A DNA stretch of 64,000 nt from Ancistrus triradiatus (GCA_025084515.1 JAJAGP010000755.1:124001-188000), one strand, 5' to 3'. Counted from the stretch's first letter, positions 23,100 to 36,616 are shown. Notes: generated by a model not told the origin, from the sequence alone. Translations and numbers: made by a program.

Positions 23100-24452
23100 A
23101 TAACAGCATCCTTGTCAGAAAACTTGACTGCCCTAGTGGCGCTTTAAGTAGGTAAATCCAGCGCCGTGCTTCTAGTGGTGCTGAAAAACGGATACAGCAA
23201 TATTATATTTGGATATTTATTTTCATGATTTACTACGTCGACTATGTCTGCACCTCTAGATGGTGCAGTACAGGGTTTTGACTCTGAATAATCAATGTGA
23301 TGCGTTGTCTTAAGACGATGTCTGTATCTCAGCTGTTTTTATATTTTAAGTCAACTTTGCGGAATATTGCAATATATCACAATACTCATCGTATCGCAAT
23401 GTGTCGTGATATAATCATATCGTGTCATCCTTTCCATTACCCACCCACCCACAGTTTGGCCTATGTAGGTCAGACTGACCCGGTGCTTCTAGCGCTATAG
23501 CAGGGTAGGTAATTGTTATCGTTGCATAGCAACAACTCATTTTTGGTGGAAAGTCCTGTCAGGATGTATATATGTGTCTGTCCCATGGACCGTTTTTATT
23601 CTGAGATCTTTATTCTAATGCCCTTGGGAAGCGTTATTACAGAACTTTATTTTAATCTCTGGGTTTAATTTGTGGTCTTATTTGAACTCGCCTCCCAATA
23701 TCTTCTTCAAAAGTCTACGATCATAAGATAAGAACTTCAGAACAGAACAGAAGTGTCAGCCAGGACAAAAAAAAATATCGCTTGCTTTTATGGTTTGCTG
23801 GTTTTGACAGTGACGGCTGAAGACAGTTAGCGTTAAGCAGCTGCAGAATCCTGGGCTCATGCCAGAGTTGGTGTGGAGCGTTAGCGCTAGCATCCCCATC
23901 ACGCTACACCGATTAGCTGGCTTTCTCCTGGCACTGCGTTTCAGGAGCTTTTATATGACACGCCGGAGCTAGAGAAACTGATGGACTACAGTCTGTAATT
24001 TTAGAACTACAAACTGTTTTTAGATCCTCTCTGACAAGTCCTCATCATTATTATCGTATCGATAATGAAGTTTTCTGATTGGTTGACTCTACAGCTCACA
24101 TCCTCCCGACGCTTTAACGTCATGCTAAAGGTCAAGGGCTGTTAATATCACAGCGCTAATGTCAGCTAATCAGCACTGCTCACCAATGCAGGAACGGAAA
24201 GCAAGGTGTTTGCTTGCCTAACGAGGAGCTCGAATTACGCCGCGATTAGCATTAGGTGTGTTAAGAGCAGCACTCGCTCAAAATTAAAGCTCGTACCGTT
24301 AGCTCAGGTTCCTGCTTCTGAACCGGCGTCACTTTAGTCTGAACTTCAACATTTTATTCTAACTGAATGTGGAAGAAGAGCAACTGATTGATGTGTCCTG
24401 TACGAGGAATTTGGACCCTCATGATTAATTTATAACGAAACAGATCAGAACT
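23100..24452. other. No gene recognised
   Basis: Mixed unique sequence; nothing further identified. Confidence 0.45.
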
Positions 24453-24919
24453 GAATAATAATTAATAAAAATATTAATGCTATTATAGTATTAATATCAC
24501 TATTAATAATATTAACAACAGTAATAACAATTGTAATGATAATATTAATTATTGTAGTACTAGTAATAATAATTAAAGGACTAACGGTAATAACGGTAAT
24601 AATTATTATTATTGTAATAATAATAATAGTAATTAATAATAGTAACAATATTCTTCTTCTTATTATTATTATTATTATTATTAATGAAAATAACAATAAA
24701 AAAGGAGTTATAATAGTAAAAATAGTAATAATAATATTTCTAATAATAGAAAAAAAATTACTTCTAATAATTAATAACAACAACAATAATAATTATAATA
24801 CGAATTATTGTAGAAATAATAATAGCAATAGTAATAATAATAGTAATAGTAATAATATCAATATTGTTTTAATTATTATTAATAATAATAATAATAGCAA
24901 TAATAATATTAATAGTAAA

Positions 24920-24958
<39 letters not shown>

Positions 24959-25078
24959 TTGTAATAATAATTATTTTCATAATAATAATAGCAGCTATTA
25001 TAATAAAAAATTAAATAAATAAATACTACTACTACTACTACTAATAATAATAATATTAGTAATAATAATAGTATTACA
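24453..25078. repeat. AAT/TAA trinucleotide-rich tract
   Basis: About 620 bp of AAT-, TAA- and TAG-type triplets with occasional C or G, almost no unique sequence. The open frames of N and I residues are artefacts. Confidence 0.95.
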
Positions 25079-25084
25079 TACCCT

Positions 25085-25215
25085 CATCAAACACACTCAC
25101 ACTGGGCCAGTTTAGAGAGACCAATTAACCTAACACGTTTTTGGAATGTAGGAGGAAACCTACCTGAATATGGGGAGAACATACAAACTCCACATAGGCA
25201 GAGTCCAGGTCAGAG
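25085..25215 (-). repeat. Common fish dispersed repeat
   Basis: CACACTGGGCCAGTTTAGAG, ACCAATTAACCTAACACGTT and GGGGAGAACATACAAACTCC are the standard words of an abundant fish element. The reverse-oriented form appears at 60400. Confidence 0.75.
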
Positions 25216-26077
25216 CTGAACTATTGTTGTGGCACCATGCCACTAAAATAAATATAATAATAAAAAAGAATCAGCAAAAAATAGAGGAGGAGGGTTTGCT
25301 ATCTGCCATCCTTTTGTTATTATTTAAAGATAAATGAAATAGAGAGGAGTTAACGCTGCAGGTCAGATGTGTGTAAGCTGGGCTTAGATCAGAGGAACTC
25401 TCAGATCTTTAATCAGACGTGGTGCTGCTGGAGTAAAACAGCTCTTTGCTGACAGCTGCTGATCGATCATGTGATCGATGACATGAGCAGGTAATTGATT
25501 GATGGTCCGAGCAAATCAGCATCTCCCTCGTCTGGCCTTAGAACAACACGGTCGGTCGATGCGTCTCCCAGCGGAGCCACGGCTCTAAAGATCAGGAAGC
25601 CCAGTAACAGCTGACCCCGGTGCAGCCCTCGGAGCACGGTATTTTGGGAAAGGCGAGGCCGGTTCCTGAGGCTTCTGTGTACTGAATGAATGCTGCCTGT
25701 GCCCTTACACACAGCTCAGGTGGTATAATGGGGGGATAATGGTAGAGGAGAGAGTGGTGATTGGGGGCAGTTCTGTAGAGGGGCGGTCACCGGGGACGTG
25801 GTGGTTTGACCTCAGCAGATGTTTGGCTCTTACACGCCAAACAGAACGATTTACTTAAGAAGGCGATTTATTACCGTTCACGTGGCTTTAGAAAAAAATG
25901 TAACATAAACTCTTATGCAAAAGTCCGAGCTAAGTGTTAAGGAACGTTAAATGCACCTTAAACATACCTGCCTCATCCGGGGTCTCAGATTCCAGTTCCC
26001 AGAATCCAAGCTGTTTTTAATTAGCTTCCTGTGTTCATCTCCAATCTGTGATGGGGTTTTAGAGCCACCAATAAAAA

Positions 26078-26600
26078 AAAAAAATATATATAGTTACAGT
26101 ATTTTGAGAAAAAAGTCTTAGTATTTTGACAATACAGTTGTAGAATTTTAAACATAAAGTTGTAGTATTTTGAGAATAAATAAATAAAATTAGATTTTTT
26201 TTAATAACTCGTAATATTTTGAGAATAAATAACTAAAGTAGAAATATTTTCAGAATTAAATTATAATATTTTGAGAATAAATAGTCATAATATTTTGAGA
26301 ATAAATAAATAAAGTAGAAATATTTTCAGAATAAAATCATAATATTTGGAGAACAAATAAAGTCATAATATTTTTAGAATACATAAATAAAGTCGTAATA
26401 TTTTGAGAATAAATAAATAAAGTCAACATGTTTTCAGAATAAAATCATAATATTTTGAGAATAAAGTCATGTTTAAAAAATAGAGTTGAAATATTTTCAG
26501 AATAAAGTCGTAATATTTAAAGAATGAAGTCATAATATTTCAAGAAGAAAGTCGTATTTTGAGAATAAAGTCTTAATATTTAAATAACAAAGTCATAGCG
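26078..26600. repeat. ATTTTGAGAATAAA minisatellite
   Basis: Units such as AATATTTTGAGAATAAATAA and AAAGTCGTAATATTTTGAGA repeat about 20 times with variable TAAA stretches. Confidence 0.92.
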
Positions 26601-29023
26601 ACTTAGAAGGCTGTAAGTTCTAAGGTGCTCAAGGTGCCGTGGTGTATTGTGGGTGAAAATCAGTGTACACACACCCATCACCACGTCTTCTGAGGGCTCG
26701 GGCTCGGTACGCCTGCCTCGGGATGGGCTATACTGCATCAGGAGGTCAGCAAGAGACGCCTGGGCTAAAGCGTTTAGAGTTTTGTTCATCATGAGCAGAC
26801 CTAACAGGCTCAGGGACCCTGGGTTTGATCCTGGCTTTGGCTGATTGGTATGTTCTCCTTGTGGTCTCCTTAGGTCGTTGGCTGGATGGGCCACAGGTGT
26901 GACTAAATAAGGAAGGATGGTTTGGCTCCTGCTCCGCTCGTAATCCTGTCTAAGCAACTGTTTGTGATTCTGTATAACTCGGGCCGTATAAAAGCTGCCT
27001 GAACCCATAAACAAGGCGATATAAATGTGGAGGGTTCGAGTGCTGCTGTGGCGTGGTATTATGGTTTAGAGACTTTAATCAACGCTTTAGTGCTGACCCT
27101 GGGATTCTGCTAATTGCCTCGGGCTTCCTGAGCTCGTAATCAATACGTTCGGTTTGCAGATATTAAGTCCGTACCGGATTCGGCAGCAGAGCGGAGACAG
27201 AGAAGCAGCTGATGGCTTGATGATAAGGCATGCTTTTTATTTTTATTATTATTATTGCCATCTCTCAACGCAGAATCTCCAGCTTGTTTATCTGTGTTTT
27301 TTACCCTCGTGAAGCTCCTTTGCTTTTTGTTATTTAATCTGGATTGCCACTGAACGAGCTGTCGCACCTGAGGGAACGAGCGAGACACCCATCAGCATTT
27401 ATTCTGTTGCCTCGAGCCAGAGTTTGCCTGCCAGACGAACGGTGGCGAAAAAAAAAAGGCATAAACACATATCAAACCCCTCAGGGGTACATCGTACATA
27501 TCGTAGAGCAACAAAACCGCAGAGGAACATCAATAACCCGGTACATTTTTAAGAGCTTGAACCCCCAGAGGTCTGCCATCACGCCGGCATGATCGAGACG
27601 TCTCCAAAACGTTCGCTGGATTCCAGCCTGAGATACTTAAAGAATTATACATGGTATTTTACATACATTTTTAAACCAACAAACACCCATGTGATGTGAC
27701 GTGTGTTTGTTGACTTTTTACGTAAAGAGATTTTTTTGAGTGGGTTTGAGTACTCTGCTTCTGGATGTTGCATGCTCTTCTCTGCCTAACTTTAACTCTA
27801 ACGTAAACTACCGATAGTTAAGCTACCTTTCTCATTCCTCCCTCTCTTTTGGGCGTAATCGCTCTCCACTTTGGGTTCGCCCTTCATCCGTTGTTTCAAA
27901 TTAAAAGCCCTCTGCAGAGTAGGAGATGTGAGCGAATCTCTAATAAGATCATCCACAAACATTATTCCTGTATGATCTAATCTGTAGGGTTTGATTAACT
28001 CTGTTATTCAGTGTTTGGAGAACGTTTCCTCTGCCTCGCTGTCTGCTTAAGAGAACTCCTAAGCCTCCTAAAAGTCCTCCCTACTCCTTTCACCTTAGGA
28101 GCTCTTTTAGGGATTAAGATACTTTATGAATAACTTTTCTCTTTGCCAGGATCTACTCCTAACTTTAAATGGGAAATGCCCAGAATTCTACGATTTTTCT
28201 TAGACTATTTAGTCAAAAAGGCAGGAAATTCTAAAGGGTTCACAAACTTTCAAGCACCACCATAGATATATTTATGTATAGGATTAGGGTCCCGTAATGA
28301 ATGCCTTTATTCGTAGGGAATTTGGGCGTTTGTACAGCGCTCTCTAAATATTACAGGTATGAGATAACTGCCGCCTTTAATCCAGCTAATGAATTTAAAA
28401 TCAGGATCCGGGCAGTTTGCTCTTAAAATGATGGATATTTTGAGATTTTCCAGTTGAAGGAACGCAGTCGGCTCTGCTAAATGATCAGGAAAGCACTAAA
28501 TGAAAGTGTTATTGCTAAAAGTGTCACGGCTTTTGCTTCCTCACACCTTGACAATTTCATTTTTCATAGATATGAACTAGGTGTTACGTGAAAGCCGTGC
28601 CTGCGGAGTGATGGATTATGAATGAGTGCAAATCAGATCCTAATGCTGTAAATAAATCCTAATCGTCTGCCGTCTGCCGTCTGCCGTCTGCTATTTTGAT
28701 ATATAATAGTATATATCATATATATCATAGTATATTAATTATACATATTCATCTTAAAGATAATATTTATCACAGTCTTTGTGAATCTTTATAATTTTTA
28801 TCTATTTAATTTTAGCATATTTTTTCATTTCAGTCAGGTGCAGAGGTTTTTACACGTTTTAAATGTAAATATAATTATTATAAACCTATAAAACTCAGTG
28901 TTTTATGTAAATACCTGCAGTGTTTTAACTTAAGTCGTCGTTTTTATATTTTTGTATTTTATATTCATATTCATGAGCTTTGAATTCAGTTTGACTCGTT
29001 TAGTAAGTTTTTAATTAAAGTTG
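26600..29023. other. No gene recognised
   Basis: 26810-26850 has a tRNA-like B box (GGGTTTGATCC) from a SINE remnant. The 144-codon minus-strand frame at 26580-27014 has no recognised domain. Confidence 0.45.
28664..28692 (+). repeat. CGTCTGC 7-mer repeat
   Basis: About four tandem copies of the heptamer GTCTGCC before an AT-rich stretch. Confidence 0.85.
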
Positions 29024-29030
29024 TTTATTA

Positions 29031-29071
<41 letters not shown>
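29024..29071. repeat. TTA microsatellite
   Basis: Uninterrupted TTA/ATT triplets for about 45 bp. Confidence 0.95.
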
Positions 29072-29074
29072 GTC

Positions 29075-30369
29075 CATTTTTGCAGCAATGTCAGAAGTTA
29101 TTAAATGATATTTGTCAGTTGCCCTTAAAACATCAAATTTAAAAGATTTTATTTAAAAGCTAACATACAGGACTTTTATTTTAGTTTATGAGGGGCACGG
29201 CTGGCACCATAGCAGAGGTTCGAGCAGGGCTGAGAGGGCGTGTATGCTTTATGCATTACACGCTCCTGATTGATTTGGATCTATCCGTTGGAGCCCAGTG
29301 GCACAGGCTAGCTTCCTCCACCGGGTCAAAGAGCGAGGAGTCGGGACGAGGCCCGGGCCTGAAGATAATGAAGAGCATTCCTCATGCTCCACTGTAGGTC
29401 CTGACAGAAGATACACAAACTCCCCGCGGACTCGTCCGCATCATCGTCTCCATCACGTCACTTTGGGCGACGCGGGAAATCGAGAGCGTGCCGCGTGACA
29501 AATGGCGTGTGGAGCTCCAAATGTCAGACATGCGTCATTCGCAGTCGAGAGCTCGCCGCAAATTGCTGCCGCGACTCTCGAGATTTTCCTCGGGCTCTAA
29601 TTGGCTGGGCCTCGGCGCCCCTCCGCGGGGGACGGAGCTCGCCTTGTGTTCTCGGCTTTTATTTTGGAAAGCAAACACACGGGCTTTGACACTCGTCCCT
29701 AAACGCCGAGCGAGTTTCTCTGCATAAAACTATTCAGATACTAACAGCATGGGCTTTGGGTGTTTGGTATGTTCTCCGTGTTCTCATGCGCTGATCTTTT
29801 TTGTCTTGTTGTTTAATTCCTTTGCACCTGGTGTCCCTTAACACCCGGATCCTGATGTATTCTCTGTATTTTTAGCTTTTACTTTTCGGATAAGCGCTAA
29901 GGATTAGTGTCAGAACGAGCTCGGCATTTTTTAGGAACGCATCCGTGCGTTTATAGCGAGGATGCGGCTTAAAGACGCCGCCGAGCTCTGGAACGTCAGC
30001 TCTACACCACCTGAACGTCAATAAAAACCACTGTGTTTCCTCTAGGAATAGTCTTCCAGTAAAGTATCACAGACTGAGAAACTGCCTAATATGTTACCCA
30101 CCACCACAGGGACCTGGGTTTGATGGACTGGCGGCCCGTCCAGGGCTGTGTCGGGGTCAGACCGGCCTCCTTTCCCCTGTTTATGGGGAACGTTCAGCTT
30201 TTAGACAGTTGTGTAAATCTAAAGGCTCACTACTGTCCAGTGCTGATTGGCTGAAAGAGAAAGACAGCAGGGACAGTTTGGACCTCACAGATTCTGGGTG
30301 TTAGGTTTATGCTTGGGCTGTTGAGATTGGTATGTTCTCCACATGTGAATGAATGGGCTACAAACCACT
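29075..30369. other. Repeat-poor, CpG-rich stretch without gene
   Basis: 29190-29740 is GC-rich with many CpG sites. Frames on all strands are short, with no recognised exon. 30120-30180 is part of a dispersed fish repeat (GGACTGGCGGCCCGTCCAGG). Confidence 0.45.
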
Positions 30370-30421
30370 GATGTTTATTATTATTTTTATTATTATTATT
30401 ACTATTATTATTATTATTATT

Positions 30422-30457
<36 letters not shown>

Positions 30458-30841
30458 ATTATTATTATTATTAATGTTATTGTTGTTAGCTTAATTAATT
30501 ATTTTGTTTATTTCTTGATACTTTATATTATCATTGTCATATTGTACTGCCATAAAAAAAAAAATAATAATAATAATAATAATCATCATCATCTTCATCA
30601 TTGTCATCATCATAATAACGGGTATAATAAAAACAGGAACAACTATAGTAAAAATAACTATAATAAAAAAATTATAATAAATTGATTAATTTGAATTGAA
30701 TATTATATTATCTAAATTTATGTTATTTATAATAGTTGTATAATCATCATCATTGCTATTTTAATATGTAGTATTTATTATTATTAGTAGTAGTATTAAC
30801 AATAATAATAATCATAATCGTTGTTGTTGTTGTTGTTATTA

Positions 30842-30896
<55 letters not shown>
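30370..30896. repeat. TTA/GTT/ATC trinucleotide tracts
   Basis: A compound region: TTA and GTT runs at 30376-30488, AATAAT and ATC runs near 30560-30620, and a long ATT run at 30830-30896. Moderately unique AT-rich DNA lies between. Confidence 0.92.
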
Positions 30897-30897
<1 letters not shown>

Positions 30898-31189
30898 TTG
30901 GTGGCTCTAAACATGGCTTGGCCCGGGTGTGAGTGTGACTGACTAGTAACGATGTAACCTTGGTCCTGTTGTGAATATCCGTTGATGTTGATGCAATGTT
31001 ATGTAAACAAGCAAACACACAACAAACCCAAGGTGTGAGTGTGAACGAACAGGTGAGTGTCTGATATTATGATTTTTATGATTATAGATTCAGTATTTGC
31101 GTACGACCCGCCGTGCTCTGGTTCTATAAACACTGCAGCGGTGGAGGATGTTCTGATGTGAGTACAGTCATTGTACCTGTAATAATATT

Positions 31190-31260
31190 AATAATAATAA
31201 TACATTACATTTGAATAGCGCCTTTCACAACACCCAAGGTCGCTTCACATTGACAGTACA
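31190..31260. mobile_element. Short LINE/SINE tail-like fragment
   Basis: ATTTGAATAGCGCCTTTCAC followed by AACACCCAAGGTCGCTTCAC resembles the tail of L2-group LINEs and their SINEs in fish. Too short to classify. Confidence 0.45.
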
Positions 31261-32711
31261 ACTATACAGATGAAGCTGTAGTGCAGAAGGAGGTAGGGAG
31301 CGAGTGAGTGAGGGAGTGAGTAAGTGTTGAGCTGGTGGAGGAACAAAGGCGGTGTGTTATTATGTGCATATCTCAGCCTGCTGCCTGGCTGTCATGGTGG
31401 TGAGGGATCCCGATGGACCTAAACTGCCTCCACCTTTTTGCTCTTTCATCAACCTGCTTAGATTTCTTCTCTTTTATCCTCTAACGAGCCTCTCCTGCAG
31501 CTTTTGTACACAGTTCTTCCTCTCTGATGTCTTTCTGCTTTTTGTTTTTTGGGGGCCTTTCATGAGTTTTGAAGAATCCCCTCTCCGGTTTCTTTTTTTG
31601 GCTAAGTATTGAAATTGAGTCCCATTATTTTGCCATAACACGTTCGGAAAACTGAGCCACGGCCTTTGCTAGCTGGTACGAGTTCAGGATTCGTAGGCTC
31701 TGGTTACTGCCTGGTGAGGTTTGGTATGTTCTCAGTGTATCTCTGTTGCTTTCTGATGGGTCAGTTGGCTGTAGGAGGGGTTTGGAATCGACTGGACGCA
31801 GACTTTGAAGTTGTTTGCTCTTACACTAAAGGGGAATGATCCCTATGATCCGGCCTCCTCCCAGTGAGACACGACCGGCCAGTGTGAAGCCCAACAGGGC
31901 CGGAACCGGTCTCTGGGACCTATCCCCAGAGAACACAGGATGTCAGAGGTTCCTGAACAGGATGCAGGTTTATTACAGTAAAGGTCTCCCACTGGCCTCG
32001 GCCTCTGCCGGGCTACCATATCCCACCGACGTACCCTTGGACCACAGTCCAACTTGGTCATGGCTCCCACTGAGAAACTTTTGTGGATCAGAGTTAAGAT
32101 CAACAACAAGAATAATAACAGTGTTAGGAAACTGAACCCAGATCACGTAACTGCCAGCCCGACTAAGCAGGAATCATGGAAAGACAAGGCAGAAAATGGC
32201 TTTTAAATGGCAAAGGAGTTTTTAACAAACAAAGGGTATCGCTAAACAGATAGGCAAACAAAACACTGATAACAAAGCCGACCTCACAGTGTAGCAAGCT
32301 AGCAAAAAGCGAATTCACATGTTCACTTGTGCAGGCTCTAGAAGCCTGAGGCGATACCAATGAACAATTCGTGGATCAAAGCGAACGCTTGCGCCGCAGC
32401 AATGAGCAGAACTAAAAGGTATATACGCTCAAAGCTCAAATGAGGAGCCAGTTGAACCAGAATCTGACCCTAACAATACCTATTACCTCGCACCTTCAGC
32501 GCTATCATCATCCTCCCTGTTGCAGTCTTCCCCTCAATACCTCGCATTGTAACGCAAACACATACCAAAAATGCGAAGAGAGGCACCGCTTTTAAATGGC
32601 CTTAACTAACCCGGAAGAACAGGTGTCTCTCGTCAGGGACTGCCTTCCTAATCCCAGCACATTTTCCATGCCATTGAGCCCCTCTAGTGTCGAACCGTGG
32701 AACTGTGGGCC
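31261..32711. other. No gene recognised
   Basis: 31836-32135 and overlapping frames lack recognised domains. 32165-32480 looks like a degraded repeat (AACAAACAAAGGGTATCGCT) but its family is not known to me. Confidence 0.4.
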
Positions 32712-32800
32712 TCCTAATAGATAGATAGATCACTTTATTAATCCCAGAGGGAAATTCGTGTGTTACAGTGGCATAAGTCAAACAAAAAGGGGAAAGCAAG
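32712..32800 (-). mobile_element. LINE 3' end with GATA tail (Rex1/L2-like)
   Basis: ATAGATAGATAGATCACTTT followed by ATTAATCCCAGAGGGAAATT is the reverse complement of a common fish non-LTR element end, with a TCTA simple-repeat tail. The assignment to the Rex1 group is from memory of the motif and not certain. Confidence 0.6.
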
Positions 32801-32866
32801 AGCAAGATATAAATAGAGATCAGATATAAATATACATAGAGAGCAGGGTTAAACTACAGCTATTAA

Positions 32867-32893
32867 AATATATATATATATATATATATATAT

Positions 32894-32933
<40 letters not shown>
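32867..32933. repeat. TA microsatellite
   Basis: About 33 TA dinucleotides with one GATA interruption, just 3' of a LINE tail. Confidence 0.95.
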
Positions 32934-32935
<2 letters not shown>

Positions 32936-33004
32936 CAATACACCAATATAATTATAGCAAAAAGTATAATCCTTAGGCAGTAATGAACATCGAAGTGGTT
33001 TGGG

Positions 33005-33175
33005 CGTCTGTTCAGGATTTCTCGTGGACGCCTCCTGCTGGAGGTATATCAGGCACGGCCAACTGGGAGGAGACCCCGGGGTAGATTCAGGACCCACTGG
33101 AGGGATCTCCCAACTGGCCTGCGAGTAACCGGAGATCCCCAGGAGGAGCTGGTAGACGTTTGCAACCCTTGAAGA
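33005..33175 (+). mobile_element. Non-LTR retrotransposon 3'-region fragment
   Basis: It carries GGACGCCTCCTGCTGGAGGT, GGAGGAGACCCCGGGGTAGA and CCCAGGAGGAGCTGGTAGAC, a GC-rich segment common in fish LINEs (probably Rex1 or Rex3 type). It has no usable frame. Confidence 0.6.
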
Positions 33176-33179
33176 AAAT

Positions 33180-34289
33180 ATGAGATCTAATGATGTATTT
33201 TTATATATCAGATCTCTTAAATGTTAATTGTGTTAAAAAGTAATAAATTATAGTTGTTTTGTTGAGAATTGTGGGAGATTTTTTGTATGAGATTGTTTTA
33301 GCAAGGTGGACACTGATGTTGAAAGAAAATAAGCCTATCTAGGGAAAGGCACCAATAGACTGGCTGGTCAGCGGTTTTTGGGCAATATTGTGACGTGTCT
33401 TTCGAAGCCTTTCATGGGGAAAGGAAATAATGTAACGGCAGAAAATTTCACTTTATTGACAATGTTCCATCTCTCATCAAGCGGTACGAGGTTCGAGGTA
33501 CGAGGACGATCATTCCTGCTCTGTTTACCGACGAGGTTGCGGCTGAGAAATTGGCTCGGTTGTTGTTTGTGCACAAACCGGGAGATCTGTGTCTTCGCAC
33601 CGACGTGTCAATTTCGCTTCTGGTTTCTGCGTGGCTTGAAATGGGTCGCAGCCTCGGTTTTGTGCGGCGAGAGACAAAAATGAGAACGCCGTTCCCCGCG
33701 GTTATTTCGGCACCAAAGCGAACGTTTGATGGGAAGAGGCGCAGCAGTTAAAGGACGATCGGTGTGAAGCGTAAAGAAAGGTTTCATGATTTCAGAACGT
33801 TACAAAACACGACAGGGAAATGTCATGACCTCCTCCTGCTTCCAGAAAACCTCGGTCCTATAAACGCCGTTCCTTCCCTCCTTCCCCTCTGAATGTCCTG
33901 ATATTTATTGACATTAACATAATTAAACACGTATTATTGCCAAAATGAGTTCTGATGTCTGAATGGATCAGTTCCCACCACGTTAATCGGTTCCTAATTA
34001 TAATACGCGAACAATCCCGGAGACGCTGAGCTTTATCTGTGGCTGCTAAGACTGCAGGTTTTTTTTCATTATTTCAGCTTAAACTGTCACTTTAACTCTT
34101 CACACGTACAGTTAATTATAGCTCACAGTTAATTTAATGGAATTACTCCTCTATTATCCGATAAATCCGCCGTCACAAAGCACTCAGGAATAAAGGAGGG
34201 ACCAAATCCATCAGTCCAAATCAGGGTTACTGTAGGTCACACAGACTCAAATTAACTGCAGCTGGTGCTCAGACCCAAAAAAGGCAAAA
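33180..34289. other. No gene recognised
   Basis: Mixed unique sequence; a 101-codon frame at 33378-33683 has no recognised domain and the opposite strand is also partly open. Confidence 0.4.
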
Positions 34290-34472
34290 AGATCATTCCT
34301 GTAGAGCTTTTTACAACGGAGCATTAACTCAAAGCAGCTTTATAAATATCTACATCAGCAGCCCCGACTAGGCAAGCCTAGGGCGACAGTGGCAAGGAAA
34401 AACTCCCCCCATGTTATAAGGAAGAAACCTTGGGAGGATCAAGCCTCAAAAATAGACCCGGCCTGCTTAGAG
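34290..34472 (-). mobile_element. LINE 3'-end fragment, antisense
   Basis: AGCTTTTTACAACGGAGCAT, CTCAAAGCAGCTTTATAAAT and CAAGCCTAGGGCGACAGTGG follow the family order. It borders a long AT-rich array. Confidence 0.78.
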
Positions 34473-35230
34473 CATAGATATTATATGTAATAAATGCATT
34501 AAATTATATAAATAACACATTATTAATAATAGGTTAAGTACACAGAAGCTAAATAGAATCATTAAAATAGAGAATATAATAAATAAAAAAATTAATATAG
34601 TGAAATAAAGAATATACTTTATTAAAATGAATATAATAAAATAGAGAATGTAATACATGAAATAAATAATATGACAATATTATGGAGAATATAACAAAAT
34701 AAATTATAGAATATAATACAATTGTGTATATATAATAAGTTTGATTTATATATATACATTTAATTATATAATAAAATAGTAAATATAAACAATTGAATAG
34801 AGAATGCAATAAATAAATATAAATGCAATAATGAGATAGAGAATATAATAAATAAATATATTAAATACATGTTAAAATATAATAAATTAGCAAATATAAC
34901 AAAATCAGAATATAATAAAGGAGAGAATATAATATATAAAAGAGAGAATACAGTAAATAAATGATTATGAATAAAGAAAAACATGAGATAAATACAGAAT
35001 GTAATGTCTAAATATTGTAAATACATTTTAAAATATAATATGTTAGTAGATAATAACAATAAAATGGAACATAAATTAGTAAATATAATAAATACCATAG
35101 ATAATATAAAATAAATAAAGAGATAAGATAATAAAATAGAGAATATAATAAGTAAAATAAAGAATAAAATAGATATGTAATATGATAAAATATCCAATAT
35201 AATAAAATAGGGAATATAATAAAAATTCTA
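34473..35230. repeat. AT-rich minisatellite with AGAATATAATAAA units
   Basis: AGAATATAATAAAT-type units recur many times over about 750 bp. The minus-strand frames of up to 145 codons are low-complexity translations of the array. Confidence 0.88.
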
Positions 35231-35890
35231 TATATAAAATACTATGAGCACCTATGGTTTACACTCCCCGTTTGCACAGCATTATTTGCACGTCCTGACT
35301 CTCCGCACCTCCTGCTACCTCTTCATCCATAATTAAGGTCTGTACAGCGTTACAACAGGTGATTGTTGATTTGCACTGTGTCTGTTGTGTTTATTTTATT
35401 TTGTATCTGTTTTATCTATATGTCTGTACTGTTGTTTTATCTTATTTGTCCACTAAATCATTTATTATTCTTTATTACTGCACTGGAGATGTAGCTCGAC
35501 AGTATTTTGTTATACTGTGCAACACTGCGATGGTGTCATGACAGTAGAGTTGAACTGAACTGAATGTAAAACAAAGAATATACTAAAATAATTGTCAATC
35601 TCTTGGTGTTATTTAGTTCAGTATAATATTAAATGAAAAATAAATAATATGGAAAACAATTCAAATTACATAATTGAAAGTAAAACTAAAATGTATTATT
35701 ATTGTTGTTGTTGTGTTATCTTGTAAAATAACTTACAATTTAAAAATAACAAAATTAATTACAATTATCTCTGTACCTGCTACAGTTATGTAGTCCTAAA
35801 ATTACTAATTAAATTAATCCCATTTTAATCCCAAAATGTAAATAACTTATCATTGAAACTGAAATTAAATAATATGGAAAACATTACATC

Positions 35891-36433
35891 TGTCACGCGC
35901 CACGGCAGCGCGCACCGCGTCACGGACCAATCAGGAAGCCCCACCGATCGCGTTCAGCTGTGGGGCTTCCTACATAAGCGCGTCCGTGAGAGACTCTAGT
36001 GGCGGTTTATTGTTGATGGTACTCCATGCCCGCCGCGTCCCTACGCGCCTCACCGCTCGTCGCCGCGTCCCTAAGCGCCCCTACGCGCCGCGCCGCACCG
36101 CTCGCCACGTCCCTACGCCCCTACGCCCCTACGCCCCTACGCCCCTCAACCTTCCGTGTTGTCCCTCCACTCCTCTCCGTTAAGGTATTGTTCAGTTCTG
36201 TTAACTTCCTTGTTTTGTTTCTTTTCCACCCATTTTCGGCTTCGGCTTAGTTTATGTTTCCCACCCATTTTCGTGTTTTTCCCATACCTTTTTTCCGGCT
36301 TCGGCCCTTTTACGTTGTGCACCCGTTTTCGGTCCTCGCCTGTTATTTTCGCTGTGTTGCCTTTGGTTCAATAAATCCCCCCTTTTTTAAACCTGCGTTC
36401 GTCTCCTCGTTCCTCTCGCCTCCGCGCGTTACA
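35891..36433 (+). mobile_element. Solo LTR, 543 bp, with 5-bp target duplication
   Basis: It starts TGTCACGCGCCACGG and ends CGCGCGTTACA, flanked by ACATC at 35886-35890 and 36434-36438. The GC-rich, CpG-rich body stands out sharply from its AT-rich surroundings. It has a TACATAAG TATA-like box near 35971, a tandem CCCCTACG repeat at about 36110-36145, and an AATAAA at about 36370 in the expected order for U3-R-U5. It lacks any coding partner, so it is a solo LTR of a retrotransposon whose family (Gypsy-like or other) cannot be told. Confidence 0.85.
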
Positions 36434-36570
36434 ACATCTATGTAATTAAAACTAAAATATATGTTAATATAAAAGTATAATCATATAAAAATATATAAAT
36501 ACTAAGGTAAAATAAAAAATAATAATAGTTATATACTTTATATAATTAAATACACTGTATAACAAAAAAA

Positions 36571-36572
36571 TA

Positions 36573-36603
<31 letters not shown>

Positions 36604-36616
36604 TTTTTTTTTTATT
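36571..36616. repeat. TTA microsatellite with T run
   Basis: A TTATTA run followed by about 13 T residues, inside AT-rich DNA that spans 36440-37030 and that also flanks the solo LTR upstream. Confidence 0.93.

Noticed and set aside
30353..30363. ATGGGCTAC, like the start of NKAIN2 (MGY)
   Set aside because: The following codons (KPLMF and then ATT/GTT repeats) do not match the NKAIN first exon.
34467..35197. Minus-strand frames of 63-145 codons rich in Y, I, F, L
   Set aside because: Translation of the AT-rich minisatellite.
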